NCBI RefSeq assembly: GCF_900109605.1
Contig: NZ_FOAM01000008.1
Coordinates: forward strand, 1-64,000
DNA from: Xaviernesmea oryzae
GTDB lineage: Bacteria > Pseudomonadota > Alphaproteobacteria > Rhizobiales > Rhizobiaceae
Length of the DNA stretch: 64,000 nt
Direction: 5' to 3'
Shown: piece by piece, positions 24,245 through 33,637 of the stretch
How positions within the stretch are numbered: the first letter of the stretch is position 1
Layout: each line of letters opens with the position of its first letter
Translations under genes and position numbers: made by a program
The notes under the pieces: generated by a model
Database searches by the model: none
Told to the model about the DNA's origin: nothing
The model's input: only the letters and a program-made list of their open reading frames with translations

Positions 24245-25960
24245 TCATGCGTCTGTCTTGATGTCGCGCAGTTCCCGCCGCAGAATCTTGCCGACGGGCG
24301 ATTTCGGCAGCTCCTGGCGAAATTCGATATGACGCGGACGCTTGTAATTGGTCAGGTGCTTGGCGCAATGGGCGCGGATCTCGTCTTCCGTCAGCTCCGG
24401 CCGCCGGCGCACGACGAAAAGCTTCACCGCCTCGCCGGAATGCGGGTCCGCCACGCCCACAGCGGCGCATTCCTGCACGCCCTCCAGCGTCATCACCACC
24501 TCCTCGATTTCGTTGGGGAAGACATTGAAGCCGGAGACGAGGATCATGTCCTTCTTGCGGTCGACAATTTTGACGAGGCCATTCTCATCCATGAAGCCGA
24601 TGTCGCCGGTGCGAAAGAAGCCGTCGGGGAAGATGGCGCGCGCGGTCTCCTCCGGCATGTTCCAATAGCCCTTCATCACCTGGGGGCCGCGAATGCAGAT
24701 CTCGCCGGTTTCGCCCAGCGGCAGGCTCAGCCCCGCCTCGTCGCGGATGTCCACATCCGTTGAGGACAACGGCAGGCCGATAGCGCCTGTGAAATCCGCC
24801 AGGTCAAGGCGATTGGCGGTGGCCACCGGCGAGGTTTCCGACAGGCCGTACCCCTCCTTGATCGGGCAGCCGGTCACGGCCTCCCAGCGCTCGGCCACCG
24901 GCCTTTGCACCGCCATGCCGCCGCCGAAGGTCAAAGCCAGGCTGGAATGGTCGAGGGTGCGGAAATCCGCATTGTTGAGCAGGGCGTTGAACAGCGTATT
25001 CAGGCCCGGAAATATGGTGATGCGGTTCTGGCCGATTTCCTTGACGAGGGCAGGGATGTCACGCGGATTGGGAATCAGCACATTCAGCCCGCCGAGCTTC
25101 AGCCCCATCAGCGCATTCACCGTCAACGCGAAGATGTGGTAGAGCGGCAAGGCGCAGAGAAAGACGATCCGGTCCGGCCGAGGCCGCGTGACGAAGGCGG
25201 TTTCGAGCCAGAGGCCCAGCTGCGTCATGTTCGACAGGAGATTGGCGTGTGTGAGGATCGCGCCCTTGGACACGCCGGTCGTACCGCCGGTATATTGCAG
25301 GAAGGCGATATCGGACGGGCCGACGGCGACCGGTGACAAGGCCAGCCGGCGTCCCTTGGCCAGCGCCTGCCTGAAGGGAACATGGCCCGGCAGCGACCAG
25401 CGCGGCACGAGTTTCTTCACGTGGCGCACGACGGCATTGACGATCACGCCCTTAAAACCCAGGCAGTCTCCCAGGCTCGTCACCAGCACATGACGCACCG
25501 CCGTGCCGGGCAGGGCCTGCTCCACGGTGGCGGCAAAATTTTCCAGCACCACCAGCGCTTTCGCACCGGAATCGGCAAGCTGATGCTTCAGCTCGCGGGC
25601 CGTATAGAGCGGGTTGATGTTGACGACCGTCAGTCCGGCCTTCAACACGGCAAACAGCGTGATCGGGTTCTGCAGCACATTCGGCATCATCACGCCAACG
25701 CGGTCGCCTTTTTCCAGTCCGAGAGATTGCAGGAAGGCGGCCAGAGCCTCGGCTTCGGCTGCCAGGGCGCGAAAGCTCAGCGTGCTGCCCATGCAGGCAT
25801 AGGCGCCGTGCTCGGAAAAGCGGCGGCAGCAATCGTCGAAAAGGGCGCCGATCGAGGCATGTTCGAGCGGCGGAATATGAGCCGGAACGCTTGGATGATA
25901 GGATTTCAGCCAGGGTTTGCGCGCGCCCTGCGGGGGCATAGAGACACTCGTTTCCGGCAT
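24245..25960 (-). CDS. fadD: long-chain fatty acid-CoA ligase (FadD-like)
   Basis: A 571-residue AMP-forming ligase activating fatty acids with CoA. The ANL superfamily motifs are in order: FLQYTGGTTGVSKGA (about 217-231), EGYGLSETSP (around 365), FFRTGDIGFMDENG, DRKKDMILVSGFNVFP and the late KSPVGKILRREL that contains the catalytic Lys. Substrate range cannot be read from sequence. The upstream intergenic region of 525 bases includes a partial palindrome shared with the promoter of the nitronate monooxygenase gene in this window. Confidence 0.92.
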   Translation of the reverse strand: MPETSVSMPPQGARKPWLKSYHPSVPAHIPPLEHASIGALFDDCCRRFSEHGAYACMGSTLSFRALAAEAEALAAFLQSLGLEKGDRVGVMMPNVLQNPITLFAVLKAGLTVVNINPLYTARELKHQLADSGAKALVVLENFAATVEQALPGTAVRHVLVTSLGDCLGFKGVIVNAVVRHVKKLVPRWSLPGHVPFRQALAKGRRLALSPVAVGPSDIAFLQYTGGTTGVSKGAILTHANLLSNMTQLGLWLETAFVTRPRPDRIVFLCALPLYHIFALTVNALMGLKLGGLNVLIPNPRDIPALVKEIGQNRITIFPGLNTLFNALLNNADFRTLDHSSLALTFGGGMAVQRPVAERWEAVTGCPIKEGYGLSETSPVATANRLDLADFTGAIGLPLSSTDVDIRDEAGLSLPLGETGEICIRGPQVMKGYWNMPEETARAIFPDGFFRTGDIGFMDENGLVKIVDRKKDMILVSGFNVFPNEIEEVVMTLEGVQECAAVGVADPHSGEAVKLFVVRRRPELTEDEIRAHCAKHLTNYKRPRHIEFRQELPKSPVGKILRRELRDIKTDA

Positions 25961-26485
25961 ATCAGTCCTCCCGGTCGTCCAAGGCGCTTACGCGCAGGCC
26001 GTCCCCATGCAGCCTCGCGAGAGCGGACTAGCGAAACCTGTCGACGGTCTTCGCGCAAAATTCCGCTCTCGATATGTCATGTGGATCACGGTTCAGAGAT
26101 CCGACCAAGCAGATCTGAAACTTGATCCAGTCGCGGCGCCGGCAGCCGCGCCCGGAGATGGCGGGCTCCTCCCCGTCAGCCCTCCCGGCGCCTTTGCGCT
26201 GTGCATGTTGCCGCAGCGTCATCTCATGAAGGCGTAAATGACCTGTACGTAAACGTCAATAAGCCATGTGTCTTGCGCAGGGAAGATAGGACGCATGCGC
26301 ATAACTCGCAGAGGGGCCGATACGTCATAATATCGTGACTCGACATCATGCGGGCAGATCCCTCGTTTCTGTCCGCAACAGGTGTTTTCCGCAGCTGGCG
26401 TGCCGGCTCATCCTCCAGCGGGCTTCGCCTGCTCCCGACATTCCCATGTCCGTCGTGATCTGATTTTGCGCGACATGCTTCCTTA
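25961..26485. other. fadD-MFS intergenic region
   Basis: A 525-base non-coding stretch shared by divergent fadD and the MFS gene. On the minus strand TTGACGTTTACGTACA (26244-26259) resembles a palindromic regulator site found again at 42980. An AT-rich part follows toward the MFS gene. No RNA gene or long hairpin stands out. Confidence 0.5.
26244..26259 (-). promoter_or_regulatory. candidate operator upstream of fadD
   Basis: TTGACGTTTACGTACA matches 14 of 16 positions with the fully palindromic site at 42980 (ACGTTT-GCGT-AAACGT core). It is 285 bases upstream of fadD. MerR-family LiuR and related fatty-acid/branched-chain regulators of proteobacteria use sites of this style; which regulator acts here is not known. 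Confidence 0.4.
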
Positions 26486-27694
26486 ATGGCCTTTCACCCC
26501 ATGGCGGACACCCTGCTTCATTCCGTGCCGGCTTCGCGCTCCAATATGATGACGCCGGCCGAATTCGCGCTGACTCTTGGCGGCTTCGGCATCGGCACGG
26601 GCGAATTCGCCATTATGGGCCTTCTGCCCGATGTGGCGCGCGACACGGCCGTGTCCGTGCCCACGGCCGGCATCGTCATCAGTGCCTATGCGCTCGGTGT
26701 GGTGATCGGCGCACCGGTCATCGCCGTTCTTGCCGCGCGCTTCAGCCGCCACAACGTCCTGCTCGCGCTGATGGCGATTTTCGCGCTCGGCAATATTGCC
26801 AGCGCATTCGCGCCCGGCTTTCTGACACTGGTGGCCGCCCGCTTTTTCACCGGCCTGCCGCACGGCGCTTATTTCGGCGTTGCCGCCATCGTCGCTGCGG
26901 GTCTTGCCCCGCCGCATCAAAAGGCCCGGTCTGTGGCGCGCGTCATGATGGGGCTGACGGTCGCGACCCTGGTGGGCACGCCGATGACGGCTTGGTTCGG
27001 CCAGATCGTCGGCTGGCGTGCGGCCTTTGGCATTGTCGGAGCGCTCAGCCTGATCACCATCGCCATGACGCTGCGCTTCGTGCCCAAGGACAAGCCGGAG
27101 GCCGGCGCCTCGCCGCTGCGCGAACTCGGCGCGCTCGGCAAGCTGCAGGTCTGGCTGGCGCTCGGCGTCTGCGCGGTCGGCGGCGGCGGTCTGTTCGCGG
27201 TCTTCACCTATATCACGCCCGCGATGACGGAGGTGGCCGGCGTGCCGCTCGGTCTGGTGCCGGTCATGCTGGCTTTGTTCGGTGCCGGGATGATCGCCGG
27301 CAATCTGATCGGCGCGCGGCTGGCCGATTGGTCAATCAAATATGCGATCGGCCTGGCGCTGCTCTTCAATCTCACGGCCTTCCTGCTCTACGCCTTCACC
27401 ATGAACACGCCAGCCATCGCCGCCTTGAACATCTTCCTTGTCGGCTGCGGCTTCCTGCTCGTTCCGGCGATCCAGATGCGGCTGATCAATGTGGCTGGTG
27501 AGGCGCAGACGCTTGCCGCGGCCTTGAGCCATTCGGCCTTCAACCTCGCCAATGCTCTGGGTGCATGGGGCGGCGGTGTCGCCATCGCGCATGGCTATGG
27601 CTGGACCTCGACCGGGCTGGTGGGTGCGGTCGTCTGTCTCGGCGCGCTTGCCGTCTGGGCCGTCGCTCTGTCGAGCGACCGTCGCCGCTGGTAA
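26486..27694 (+). CDS. MFS transporter (AraJ/YdhP-like)
   Basis: A 402-residue major facilitator with about 12 membrane helices: the early LTLGGFGIGTGEFAIMGLLPDVARDT segment and the region with GVVIGAPVIAVLAARFSRHNVLLALM correspond to the AraJ/PbuE/YdhP-type group, often efflux of sugars, purines or drugs. Substrate is not predictable. The start is uncertain: ATGs at 26486, 26501 and 26546 are in frame and no good ribosome site precedes any; the first membrane segment begins only after residue 24, so a shorter start is possible. Confidence 0.85.
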   Translation: MAFHPMADTLLHSVPASRSNMMTPAEFALTLGGFGIGTGEFAIMGLLPDVARDTAVSVPTAGIVISAYALGVVIGAPVIAVLAARFSRHNVLLALMAIFALGNIASAFAPGFLTLVAARFFTGLPHGAYFGVAAIVAAGLAPPHQKARSVARVMMGLTVATLVGTPMTAWFGQIVGWRAAFGIVGALSLITIAMTLRFVPKDKPEAGASPLRELGALGKLQVWLALGVCAVGGGGLFAVFTYITPAMTEVAGVPLGLVPVMLALFGAGMIAGNLIGARLADWSIKYAIGLALLFNLTAFLLYAFTMNTPAIAALNIFLVGCGFLLVPAIQMRLINVAGEAQTLAAALSHSAFNLANALGAWGGGVAIAHGYGWTSTGLVGAVVCLGALAVWAVALSSDRRRW

Positions 27695-28059
27695 GCGAAA
27701 AATTCCTTTAGGGTCCGCTTGTCTTGCTGTGCCGAACGGCAGGAAGAAGCGTATCTGAGCCAAGGTCTGGCGATTTTTCGTCGGGGCTTCGCCTTATTTT
27801 GGCTTCCATTATAGAATTGTCGTCTCTACCAAATAAAAAGGCGCCTGACATCCATGCGGCATGGACGAAAGGCGCGCTGGCCTTTGATGTGGGGCGGTCG
27901 TATAGGTTCGGCCCTGGCGACCGACGACAAGGCCCGCTGCATAAATCCTCGGATCGGCGTCGACCGGGGGACAAGATGATGCAGCAGATCGAAAGTATTA
28001 CAGTGTCTGGTCTGCGTTCCACCGAGCGCGCGCAGAGACTGTAGGAGAGGACATCGAAG
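27695..28059. other. MFS - AI-2E transporter intergenic region
   Basis: A 365-base stretch with no convincing gene. It contains a small dispersed repeat (27978-28007) also present at 58441-58470 and a short TCCATG-CGG-CATGGA hairpin near 27852. GGAGAGG and GAAGG just before 28060 serve the next gene. Confidence 0.5.
27978..28007 (+). repeat. dispersed repeat, copy 1
   Basis: GATGCAGCAGATCGAAAGTA and the following bases match the reverse complement of 58441-58470 with about five differences in 30. Short repeats beginning with a GCAGCAGATTGAAAGTG-like core occur near genes in rhizobia. Both copies here precede a plus-strand gene. Confidence 0.55.
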
Positions 28060-29232
28060 GTGAATATGGGCACTCGGGAACGTGACTTTCCCAGCGAGCC
28101 GCGACTTTTCGGCCGACCGGCCTATGATCGGTCGGCGTTGATCGGTCCGATGTCGGCCGCCCGCTGGCTTCTTGTTTTCGTGCTGCTTGCCGGCGTCTAT
28201 TTCTTTCACGGCTTTTTGGTGCCGGTTCTGGCGGCGCTTGTCATCGGTTTTGCCAGCTGGCCGCTCTATCGCCGCCTGCTCGCCGCTATCGGCGGCAGCC
28301 GCACTCTCGGCGCCACCATTGCCATCGTTCTGGTCGTCACCTTCATCGTCGCGCCAATTTCGATTGCCGCGATCTATTCGGTGGATGAATTCCGCGCCTG
28401 GGCTGCCTGGGCGATCAAGGCCAACAGTGTCGGCGCGCCCGTGCCGAACTGGGTGCTGCAACTGCCGGGGATCGGCGCCTGGTCCGGCGAGCAGTGGGAG
28501 CGTCATATCGGCCATCCCGGCGCCCTGGGCGAACTGGTGCAGCTCGTCAGCGGCTCCAACATCGGCAATATCTATCGCGGCCTGGTCGTCGTCGGCGCTT
28601 CGGCCTTCAACTCCTTCCTGACGCTCCTGTTCATGCTGATCACGCTGTTCTTCGTCTATCGCGACGGAGAAGGCTTCGTTGCCCAGCTCGACCGGCTGGG
28701 CGAGCGCATCCTGCCGATGCGCTGGGAGCGCGTTTCGCGGATCGTGCCGCTGACCATCAGCTCCACGGTAACAGGCATGGGTGTCATCGCCATTGGCGAA
28801 GGCATCGTGCTGGGCCTGGCCTATTGGCTGGCCGGCGTGCCGTCGCCTGTGACGCTGGGCATCATCACCGGCTTCATGGCGCTGGTGCCGGGCGGTGCGC
28901 CGCTCTCCTTCACATTGGTGTCCCTCTATCTCCTCGCCAGCGGCTCGCCTTTTCATGGGCTGGCGCTGGGCATATGGGGCACGGTCGAACTCTTCATCGT
29001 CGACAAGACTCTGCGTCCGCGCCTGGTCGGCGGGCCGATCAAGCTGCCTTTCCTGCCCACCTTCTTCGGCCTCGTCGGCGGGGTGAAGACCATGGGCTTC
29101 CTCGGCCTCTTCGTCGGCCCGGTGCTGATGGCCTTGATCGTCGCGATCTGGCGCGAATGGCTGCACGAGGTGACGACCCCGGTGGAACCGGCACGCAAGA
29201 CGCCCGCCATCATCACCGCGCCGGGCGAATAA
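28060..29232 (+). CDS. AI-2E-type transporter family protein
   Basis: This 390-residue polytopic membrane protein of the AI-2E transporter family (PF01594) has hydrophobic helices near residues 29-75, then a soluble loop, then a group between 200 and 360, including GVKTMGFLGLFVGPVLMALI near the end. Family members include autoinducer, sodium/proton and unknown exporters, so the name says little about substrate. The GTG at 28060 or ATG at 28066 may be the start; GGAGAGG lies 10 bases before the GTG and GAAGG five before the ATG. Confidence 0.87.
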   Translation: MNMGTRERDFPSEPRLFGRPAYDRSALIGPMSAARWLLVFVLLAGVYFFHGFLVPVLAALVIGFASWPLYRRLLAAIGGSRTLGATIAIVLVVTFIVAPISIAAIYSVDEFRAWAAWAIKANSVGAPVPNWVLQLPGIGAWSGEQWERHIGHPGALGELVQLVSGSNIGNIYRGLVVVGASAFNSFLTLLFMLITLFFVYRDGEGFVAQLDRLGERILPMRWERVSRIVPLTISSTVTGMGVIAIGEGIVLGLAYWLAGVPSPVTLGIITGFMALVPGGAPLSFTLVSLYLLASGSPFHGLALGIWGTVELFIVDKTLRPRLVGGPIKLPFLPTFFGLVGGVKTMGFLGLFVGPVLMALIVAIWREWLHEVTTPVEPARKTPAIITAPGE

Positions 29233-29470
29233 GAGCAGGGGACGGATATCCAGCGCGCATCGGCTTGCGTGGCGACGGATCGCTGTCGATCCAAGGTCGG
29301 CTCTTCCTGCATTCTCGCCCATGCCGTCGCTGGACAGGCTACGAGCGCCGAAAGCCGTTTCGTTTTTCAAGCCGATGCGATAGGACTGACTGCCGTCGCG
29401 GGTGCAACTTCCGGCGCCTTCCGCCTGTTTCTGCCGGTTCCCGCCGTCTTCTGAAAGGGGCCGTCCCTCC

Positions 29471-31510
29471 ATGTCGTTCTTCTCCGCCTACCATCAGGGC
29501 TTCGTGCGCGTTGCCGCCTGCACGCCTGTGGTCAGCCTCGGCGATCCCGCCGCCAATGCCGCTGCCACGCTGGCGCTGGCGGAGGAGGGGCATCGCCGCT
29601 CCGTCGGCCTGATGGTGTTTCCCGAACTCGGCATTTCAGGCTATTCGATCGACGATCTTTTAGGCCAGGCCGCCCTGCATGAGGCCGTGGATCATGCCCT
29701 TGCCGATCTCGTGGAGAAAAGCCGCGCGCTGATGCCGGTGCTCCTTGTCGGGGCACCTTTGGTCCATAGCGGCCGGCTGTATAATTGCGCCGTCGTCATC
29801 CATCGCGGCGCCATTCTCGGCGTCGTGCCGAAGACGCATCTGCCGAATTACCGGGAATTCTACGAGAAGCGCTGGTTCGCGCCGGGGCGCGGCATCCGTC
29901 AGCAGACGATCACCGTTGCCGGCCGTGAGGTGCCTTTCGGCGTCGATATGCTGTTTGCCGCCCGCGATATGACGAACTTCGTCTTCCATGTCGAAATTTG
30001 CGAGGATGTCTGGGTCCCGGCCTGCCCGAGCGATTTCGGCGCTCTGGCCGGCGCGCTGATCCTCACCAATCTTTCGGCCAGCAACATCACGGTCGGCAAG
30101 TCGGACACGCGCCACCTGCTCTGTGCCTCGCAATCGGAGCGCTGCTTCGCCGCCTATGTCTATGCCGCGGCCGGACCGGGTGAATCGACCACGGACGTCG
30201 CTTGGGACGGCCAGGCCGTTATTTATGAACTTGGACGCCTGCTGGCCGAAACCGACCGGTTTCCGTCAGCTTCGCAGCTCTGCACGGCCGATATCGATGT
30301 CGATCGCCTGGCACTGGAGCGGCTGCGCACCGGCACCTTCAACGATGCCATGCTGATGAACGGCCGTCCGGAAACGACGATGCGCCGCATCGGCTTCAAT
30401 TTTTCGGCACCCACAGAGGATATCGGCCTGGAGCGCGCAATCTCGCGCTATCCCTTCGTGCCGGCCGATCCGGCCCGGCTCGACCAGGATTGCTACGAGA
30501 CCGTGAACATCCAGGTAGAAGGCCTGATGCAGCGCATGCGCGCCACCGGCCTGAAAAAGCTCTGCATCGGCGTGTCAGGCGGGCTCGATTCCACTCATGC
30601 GCTGCTGGTCGCCGCCAATGCCTTCGACCGCTTGGGCCTGCCGCGCGCGGGCATTCTCGGCTTCACCATGCCGGGCTTTGCCACCGGGGACGCCACCAAG
30701 AGCAATGCCTGGGCGTTGATGAACAGCCTAGGCATCACGGCAGAAGAGATCGACATCAAGCCGCTTGCCCATCAGCTTCTGAAGGATCTGCGCCATCCTT
30801 TCGCCTCGGGCGAAAAGGTCTATGACGTCACCTTCGAAAACGTCCAGGCAGGCCTGCGCACCGATTTCCTGTTCCGCGCTGCCAACCGCTATGATGGCAT
30901 GGTGCTCGGTACGGGCGACCTGTCGGAGATCGCGCTTGGCTGGTCGACCTATGGCGTCGGCGACCAGATGAGCCATTACAACGTCAACGCCTCCGTCCCG
31001 AAGACGTTGATCCAGCACCTGATCCGCTGGATGATCCGCACCGGCATGTTCACCGCCGAGACCAACGAGACGCTGGCGGCCGTGCTCGACACGATCATCT
31101 CGCCCGAACTGGTGCCGGCGGATGAGAACGGTCAGATGCAGAGCACCGAGGACAAGATCGGTCCCTATGCGCTGCATGATTTCATGCTGTATTACACCAC
31201 GCGCTTCGGCCTGAAGCCGTCCAAGGTCGCCTTCCTCGCCTATCATGCCTGGCGGGATGCGCAGGCTGGCGCTTGGCCGCCGGGCTTTCCGGAGGAGAGC
31301 CGGCAGGCCTATGACCTGCCGACGATCAAGCGTTGGTTCGAGACCTTCCTGTTCCGCTTCTTCACCATCAGCCAGTTCAAGCGCTCGGCCTCGCCCAATG
31401 GGCCGAAGGTCACCTCCGGCGGCTCGCTCTCGCCACGCGGCGACTGGCGGGCACCGTCCGACGGCAATGCCCGCGCCTGGATCGAGGAACTGAAGCGCAA
31501 CGTGCCTTGA
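29471..31510 (+). CDS. nadE: glutamine-dependent NAD+ synthetase
   Basis: A 679-residue fusion of an amidase (CN-hydrolase) domain and an NAD synthase domain. The glutaminase triad is seen as Glu52 (FPELGISGYS), Lys121 (VPKTHLPNY) and Cys177 (EICEDVW), and the ATP-binding P-loop as GVSGGLDSTHA at about residues 366-376. It amidates deamido-NAD using glutamine nitrogen, the last step of NAD synthesis. The ATG at 29471 is supported by the family start; the frame extends 23 codons upstream without similarity. A strong convergent hairpin follows. Confidence 0.96.
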   Translation: MSFFSAYHQGFVRVAACTPVVSLGDPAANAAATLALAEEGHRRSVGLMVFPELGISGYSIDDLLGQAALHEAVDHALADLVEKSRALMPVLLVGAPLVHSGRLYNCAVVIHRGAILGVVPKTHLPNYREFYEKRWFAPGRGIRQQTITVAGREVPFGVDMLFAARDMTNFVFHVEICEDVWVPACPSDFGALAGALILTNLSASNITVGKSDTRHLLCASQSERCFAAYVYAAAGPGESTTDVAWDGQAVIYELGRLLAETDRFPSASQLCTADIDVDRLALERLRTGTFNDAMLMNGRPETTMRRIGFNFSAPTEDIGLERAISRYPFVPADPARLDQDCYETVNIQVEGLMQRMRATGLKKLCIGVSGGLDSTHALLVAANAFDRLGLPRAGILGFTMPGFATGDATKSNAWALMNSLGITAEEIDIKPLAHQLLKDLRHPFASGEKVYDVTFENVQAGLRTDFLFRAANRYDGMVLGTGDLSEIALGWSTYGVGDQMSHYNVNASVPKTLIQHLIRWMIRTGMFTAETNETLAAVLDTIISPELVPADENGQMQSTEDKIGPYALHDFMLYYTTRFGLKPSKVAFLAYHAWRDAQAGAWPPGFPEESRQAYDLPTIKRWFETFLFRFFTISQFKRSASPNGPKVTSGGSLSPRGDWRAPSDGNARAWIEELKRNVP

Positions 31511-31522
31511 ACGGTCGGATGA

Positions 31523-31557
31523 AAGCCTTCCTCAGCCCGCGCGGCTGAGGAAGGCTT
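31523..31557. terminator. bidirectional hairpin that includes the end of the hydrolase gene
   Basis: AAGCCTTCCTCAGCC and GGCTGAGGAAGGCTT are 15-bp perfect arms around CGCGC, between the nadE stop and the convergent hydrolase gene. The last codons and the TGA (31534-31532) of the hydrolase are part of the stem. It probably ends transcripts on both sides. Confidence 0.7.
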
Positions 31558-32137
31558 CGGCCGTCAGGATCTCCACCTGCACCGAAAAGCGCGAGCCGAA
31601 AAGCTCCAGCGAATCATCGTGGGTGGTGTCAGCGCCGCTGCACAGCGCATCCTTGATCAGCGTGATCCGATAGCCGAGATCAATGGCGCCGAGCACGGCG
31701 GCCATGACGCAGACATCCGTTTCGCCACCCGTGATCACCAGACGGCTTACCCGTTCCGCCTGCAGCGTTGCGTGCAGCCGGCCGTCGATCCACGGCGAAT
31801 AGACGGGTTTGTCGAAGAGCCGCGCCGGCGGCACGAAGCGGCGCAGCGCGGGGATGAGGTCCAGCATGTCGCGCGGCAGTTCCGCCCGCGTCATCATCGG
31901 CCACTTTCGATAATAGTCCGCCCAGGCGCCAGGCATGTCCTCGGCTCTTTCGGGCGTGATGAAGCGTGTAAAGATGCTGCGCTCGGCGTGACGCTCGGCA
32001 AGTTCGACCACCTGCGGCAGGATACGGGCCATCCATTCCACTCTCCACGGCGTTTCCTCGAAGAAGAGACGCTGCATGTCGACACAGAGATGCCGCCAGA
32101 CCTCACGATGCGTCCCACTGCCGATGTCGTCACCCAT
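31532..32137 (-). CDS. isochorismatase-like cysteine hydrolase
   Basis: This 201-residue protein has the isochorismatase fold and triad pattern: an early Asp in LCVDMQRLFF, Lys in FDKPVYSPW, then the nucleophile Cys in VITGGETDVCVMAAVLGAIDLGYRITLIKDAL with the cis-peptide-type residues before it. Family members hydrolyse amides or isochorismate; substrate is unknown. The start is ATG at 32137 after GAGGG. It is divergent from the stress SDR gene, and ends convergently inside a shared hairpin with nadE. Confidence 0.88.
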   Translation of the reverse strand: MGDDIGSGTHREVWRHLCVDMQRLFFEETPWRVEWMARILPQVVELAERHAERSIFTRFITPERAEDMPGAWADYYRKWPMMTRAELPRDMLDLIPALRRFVPPARLFDKPVYSPWIDGRLHATLQAERVSRLVITGGETDVCVMAAVLGAIDLGYRITLIKDALCSGADTTHDDSLELFGSRFSVQVEILTAEAFLSRAG

Positions 32138-32239
32138 CCCGCCCTCTCTGTTTGACGATCTGCCCGCCGAACTGGCACGCCGGCCGGCAGTTTCACCAGA
32201 GCTGCAATTCTGGCCTGTTTCTCGAAGCAGGCGGAGATG

Positions 32240-32264
32240 GGAACCATGGCCGGGCTGAGCCGTT
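32240..32264 (+). promoter_or_regulatory. EcfG-type general stress promoter
   Basis: GGAAC (32240-32244), 16 bases, then CGTT (32261-32264): an exact match to the GGAAC-N16/17-CGTT consensus used by the EcfG/RpoE2 sigma factor of alphaproteobacteria. It lies about 100 bases upstream of the SDR gene, whose family is typical of general-stress genes. Confidence 0.65.
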
Positions 32265-32364
32265 CGACATCCGGTTGATCGGATCCGCGCGGCGCGTGGT
32301 CCGTCTTCTTTTCGATGTCCTTCCCGTTGGATGTCTTTTCCAATCAACAGACGAGGTCATGTCC

Positions 32365-33222
32365 ATGAACGCCCATCCCCAGCCGCCTTTTCCCGATCAG
32401 CAGCAGCCCATGCCTGGCCTGACGAGCCAGATGGACCCGAAGCCCGATCACGGCGAAACGAGCTACAAGGGCTCTGGTCGCCTCGCCGGGAAGAAGGCCG
32501 TCATCACCGGCGGCGACAGCGGCATCGGCCGTGCGGTCGCCATCGCCTATGCCCGCGAGGGTGCTGATGTGCTCATCGCCTATCTCAACGAGCATGAGGA
32601 TGCCGAGGATACCAAGCGCATCGTCGAAGAAGCGGGGCGAAAAGCCGTACTGGTGGCCGGCGATATCCAGACCGCCGATCATTGCCGCCGCATCATCGAC
32701 ACGGCGGTGAAGGAACTCGGCGGGATCGATATCCTCGTCAACAATGCCGCACATCAGGCCACCTTCAGCGACATCGGCGACATTCCGGACGAGGAATGGG
32801 AGCTGACCTTCAAGGTCAATATTCACGCCATGTTCTACCTGACCAAGGCCGCCGTGCCGCATATGAAGGAGGGCGGCTCGATCATCAACACCGCCTCGAT
32901 CAATTCCGACAACCCCAATCCGTCGCTGCTCGCCTATGCCACCACCAAGGGGGCGATCCAGAATTTCACGGCCGGTCTTGCGCAGATGCTGGCCGAAAAG
33001 GGCATCCGCGCCAATGCCGTGGCGCCGGGTCCAATCTGGACGCCGCTGATCCCCTCGACCATGCCGGCGGACAAGGTGTCGAATTTCGGCAAGCAGGTGC
33101 CGATGAAGCGGCCGGGACAGCCAGCCGAACTCGCCACCGCCTATGTGATGTTGGCCGATCCTCTGTCGAGCTATGTCTCCGGCGCCACGATTGCGGTGAC
33201 GGGCGGCAAGCCGATTCTCTGA
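32365..33222 (+). CDS. SDR family oxidoreductase (general stress type)
   Basis: A 285-residue short-chain dehydrogenase. The cofactor motif TGGDSGIGRAVA, the NNAAHQ strand, the Ser in TASINSD and the YATTKGA (Tyr-x3-Lys) catalytic motif are present. The extended N-terminus with PGLTSQMDPKPDHGETSYKGSGRL is typical of YdaD/YhxD-like stress SDRs. Two ATGs (32359 and 32365) are possible; GAGGTC fits the second. An exact EcfG promoter motif is about 100 bases upstream, so induction by general stress is likely. Substrate is unknown. Confidence 0.9.
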   Translation: MNAHPQPPFPDQQQPMPGLTSQMDPKPDHGETSYKGSGRLAGKKAVITGGDSGIGRAVAIAYAREGADVLIAYLNEHEDAEDTKRIVEEAGRKAVLVAGDIQTADHCRRIIDTAVKELGGIDILVNNAAHQATFSDIGDIPDEEWELTFKVNIHAMFYLTKAAVPHMKEGGSIINTASINSDNPNPSLLAYATTKGAIQNFTAGLAQMLAEKGIRANAVAPGPIWTPLIPSTMPADKVSNFGKQVPMKRPGQPAELATAYVMLADPLSSYVSGATIAVTGGKPIL

Positions 33223-33230
33223 TCGCGCGA

Positions 33231-33322
33231 GCATCGGATGAAAATCATACCCAGTCCGATGCTATTTTTTGTTCTTGCATCGGATTTTTCCGAAAGCCGG
33301 TTCCCACTTTTCGGTCCGATGC
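33231..33322. repeat. tandem rhizobial palindromic elements
   Basis: Two neighbouring palindromes share the ends GCATCGGA/TCCGATGC. The first (33231-33262) has a 16-base centre and is followed by TATTTTTT (33263-33270), so it can act as a terminator after the SDR gene. The second (33277-33322) encloses a nested CCGAAA/TTTTCGG stem. A degenerate copy of the second one is at 20756. Confidence 0.75.
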
Positions 33323-33330
33323 TCTGATTG

Positions 33331-33637
33331 TCACGATCAAGCCCGGTTCGGCATCCGCCGCGCCGGGCTTTTCATTGTGGCGGCCAGTGGCAAAAGCGCG
33401 GGAATGCCGACTGCGGCAAAAGCAAGGCGAAGGCCTTGGTGACGGCTCCCGACAAGCGGGTGTTGAGCCGACAAAGGTTTTTAGGCACATTGGTTCGGCT
33501 TTGGCAGGTCATCCACGCTCTTTTACAGAGCGCTTCGATGACGGCCGATGGCTAAGAAATGCTCCTCGGGGAGCATAGCTTGCGCAGGCGGATCCGGGGG
33601 CGGATCGGCGAAGATGGAATGATGGGGGTCTGATCGG
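33331..33637. other. gap before hypothetical gene
   Basis: About 300 bases without a convincing gene or strong structure. No known promoter motif stands out. GGATGG at 33636 is close to the next start. Confidence 0.4.

Noticed and set aside
27826-29472. 548-codon minus-strand frame opposite the AI-2E-type transporter gene
   Set aside because: Antisense of a clear membrane protein gene and poor composition.
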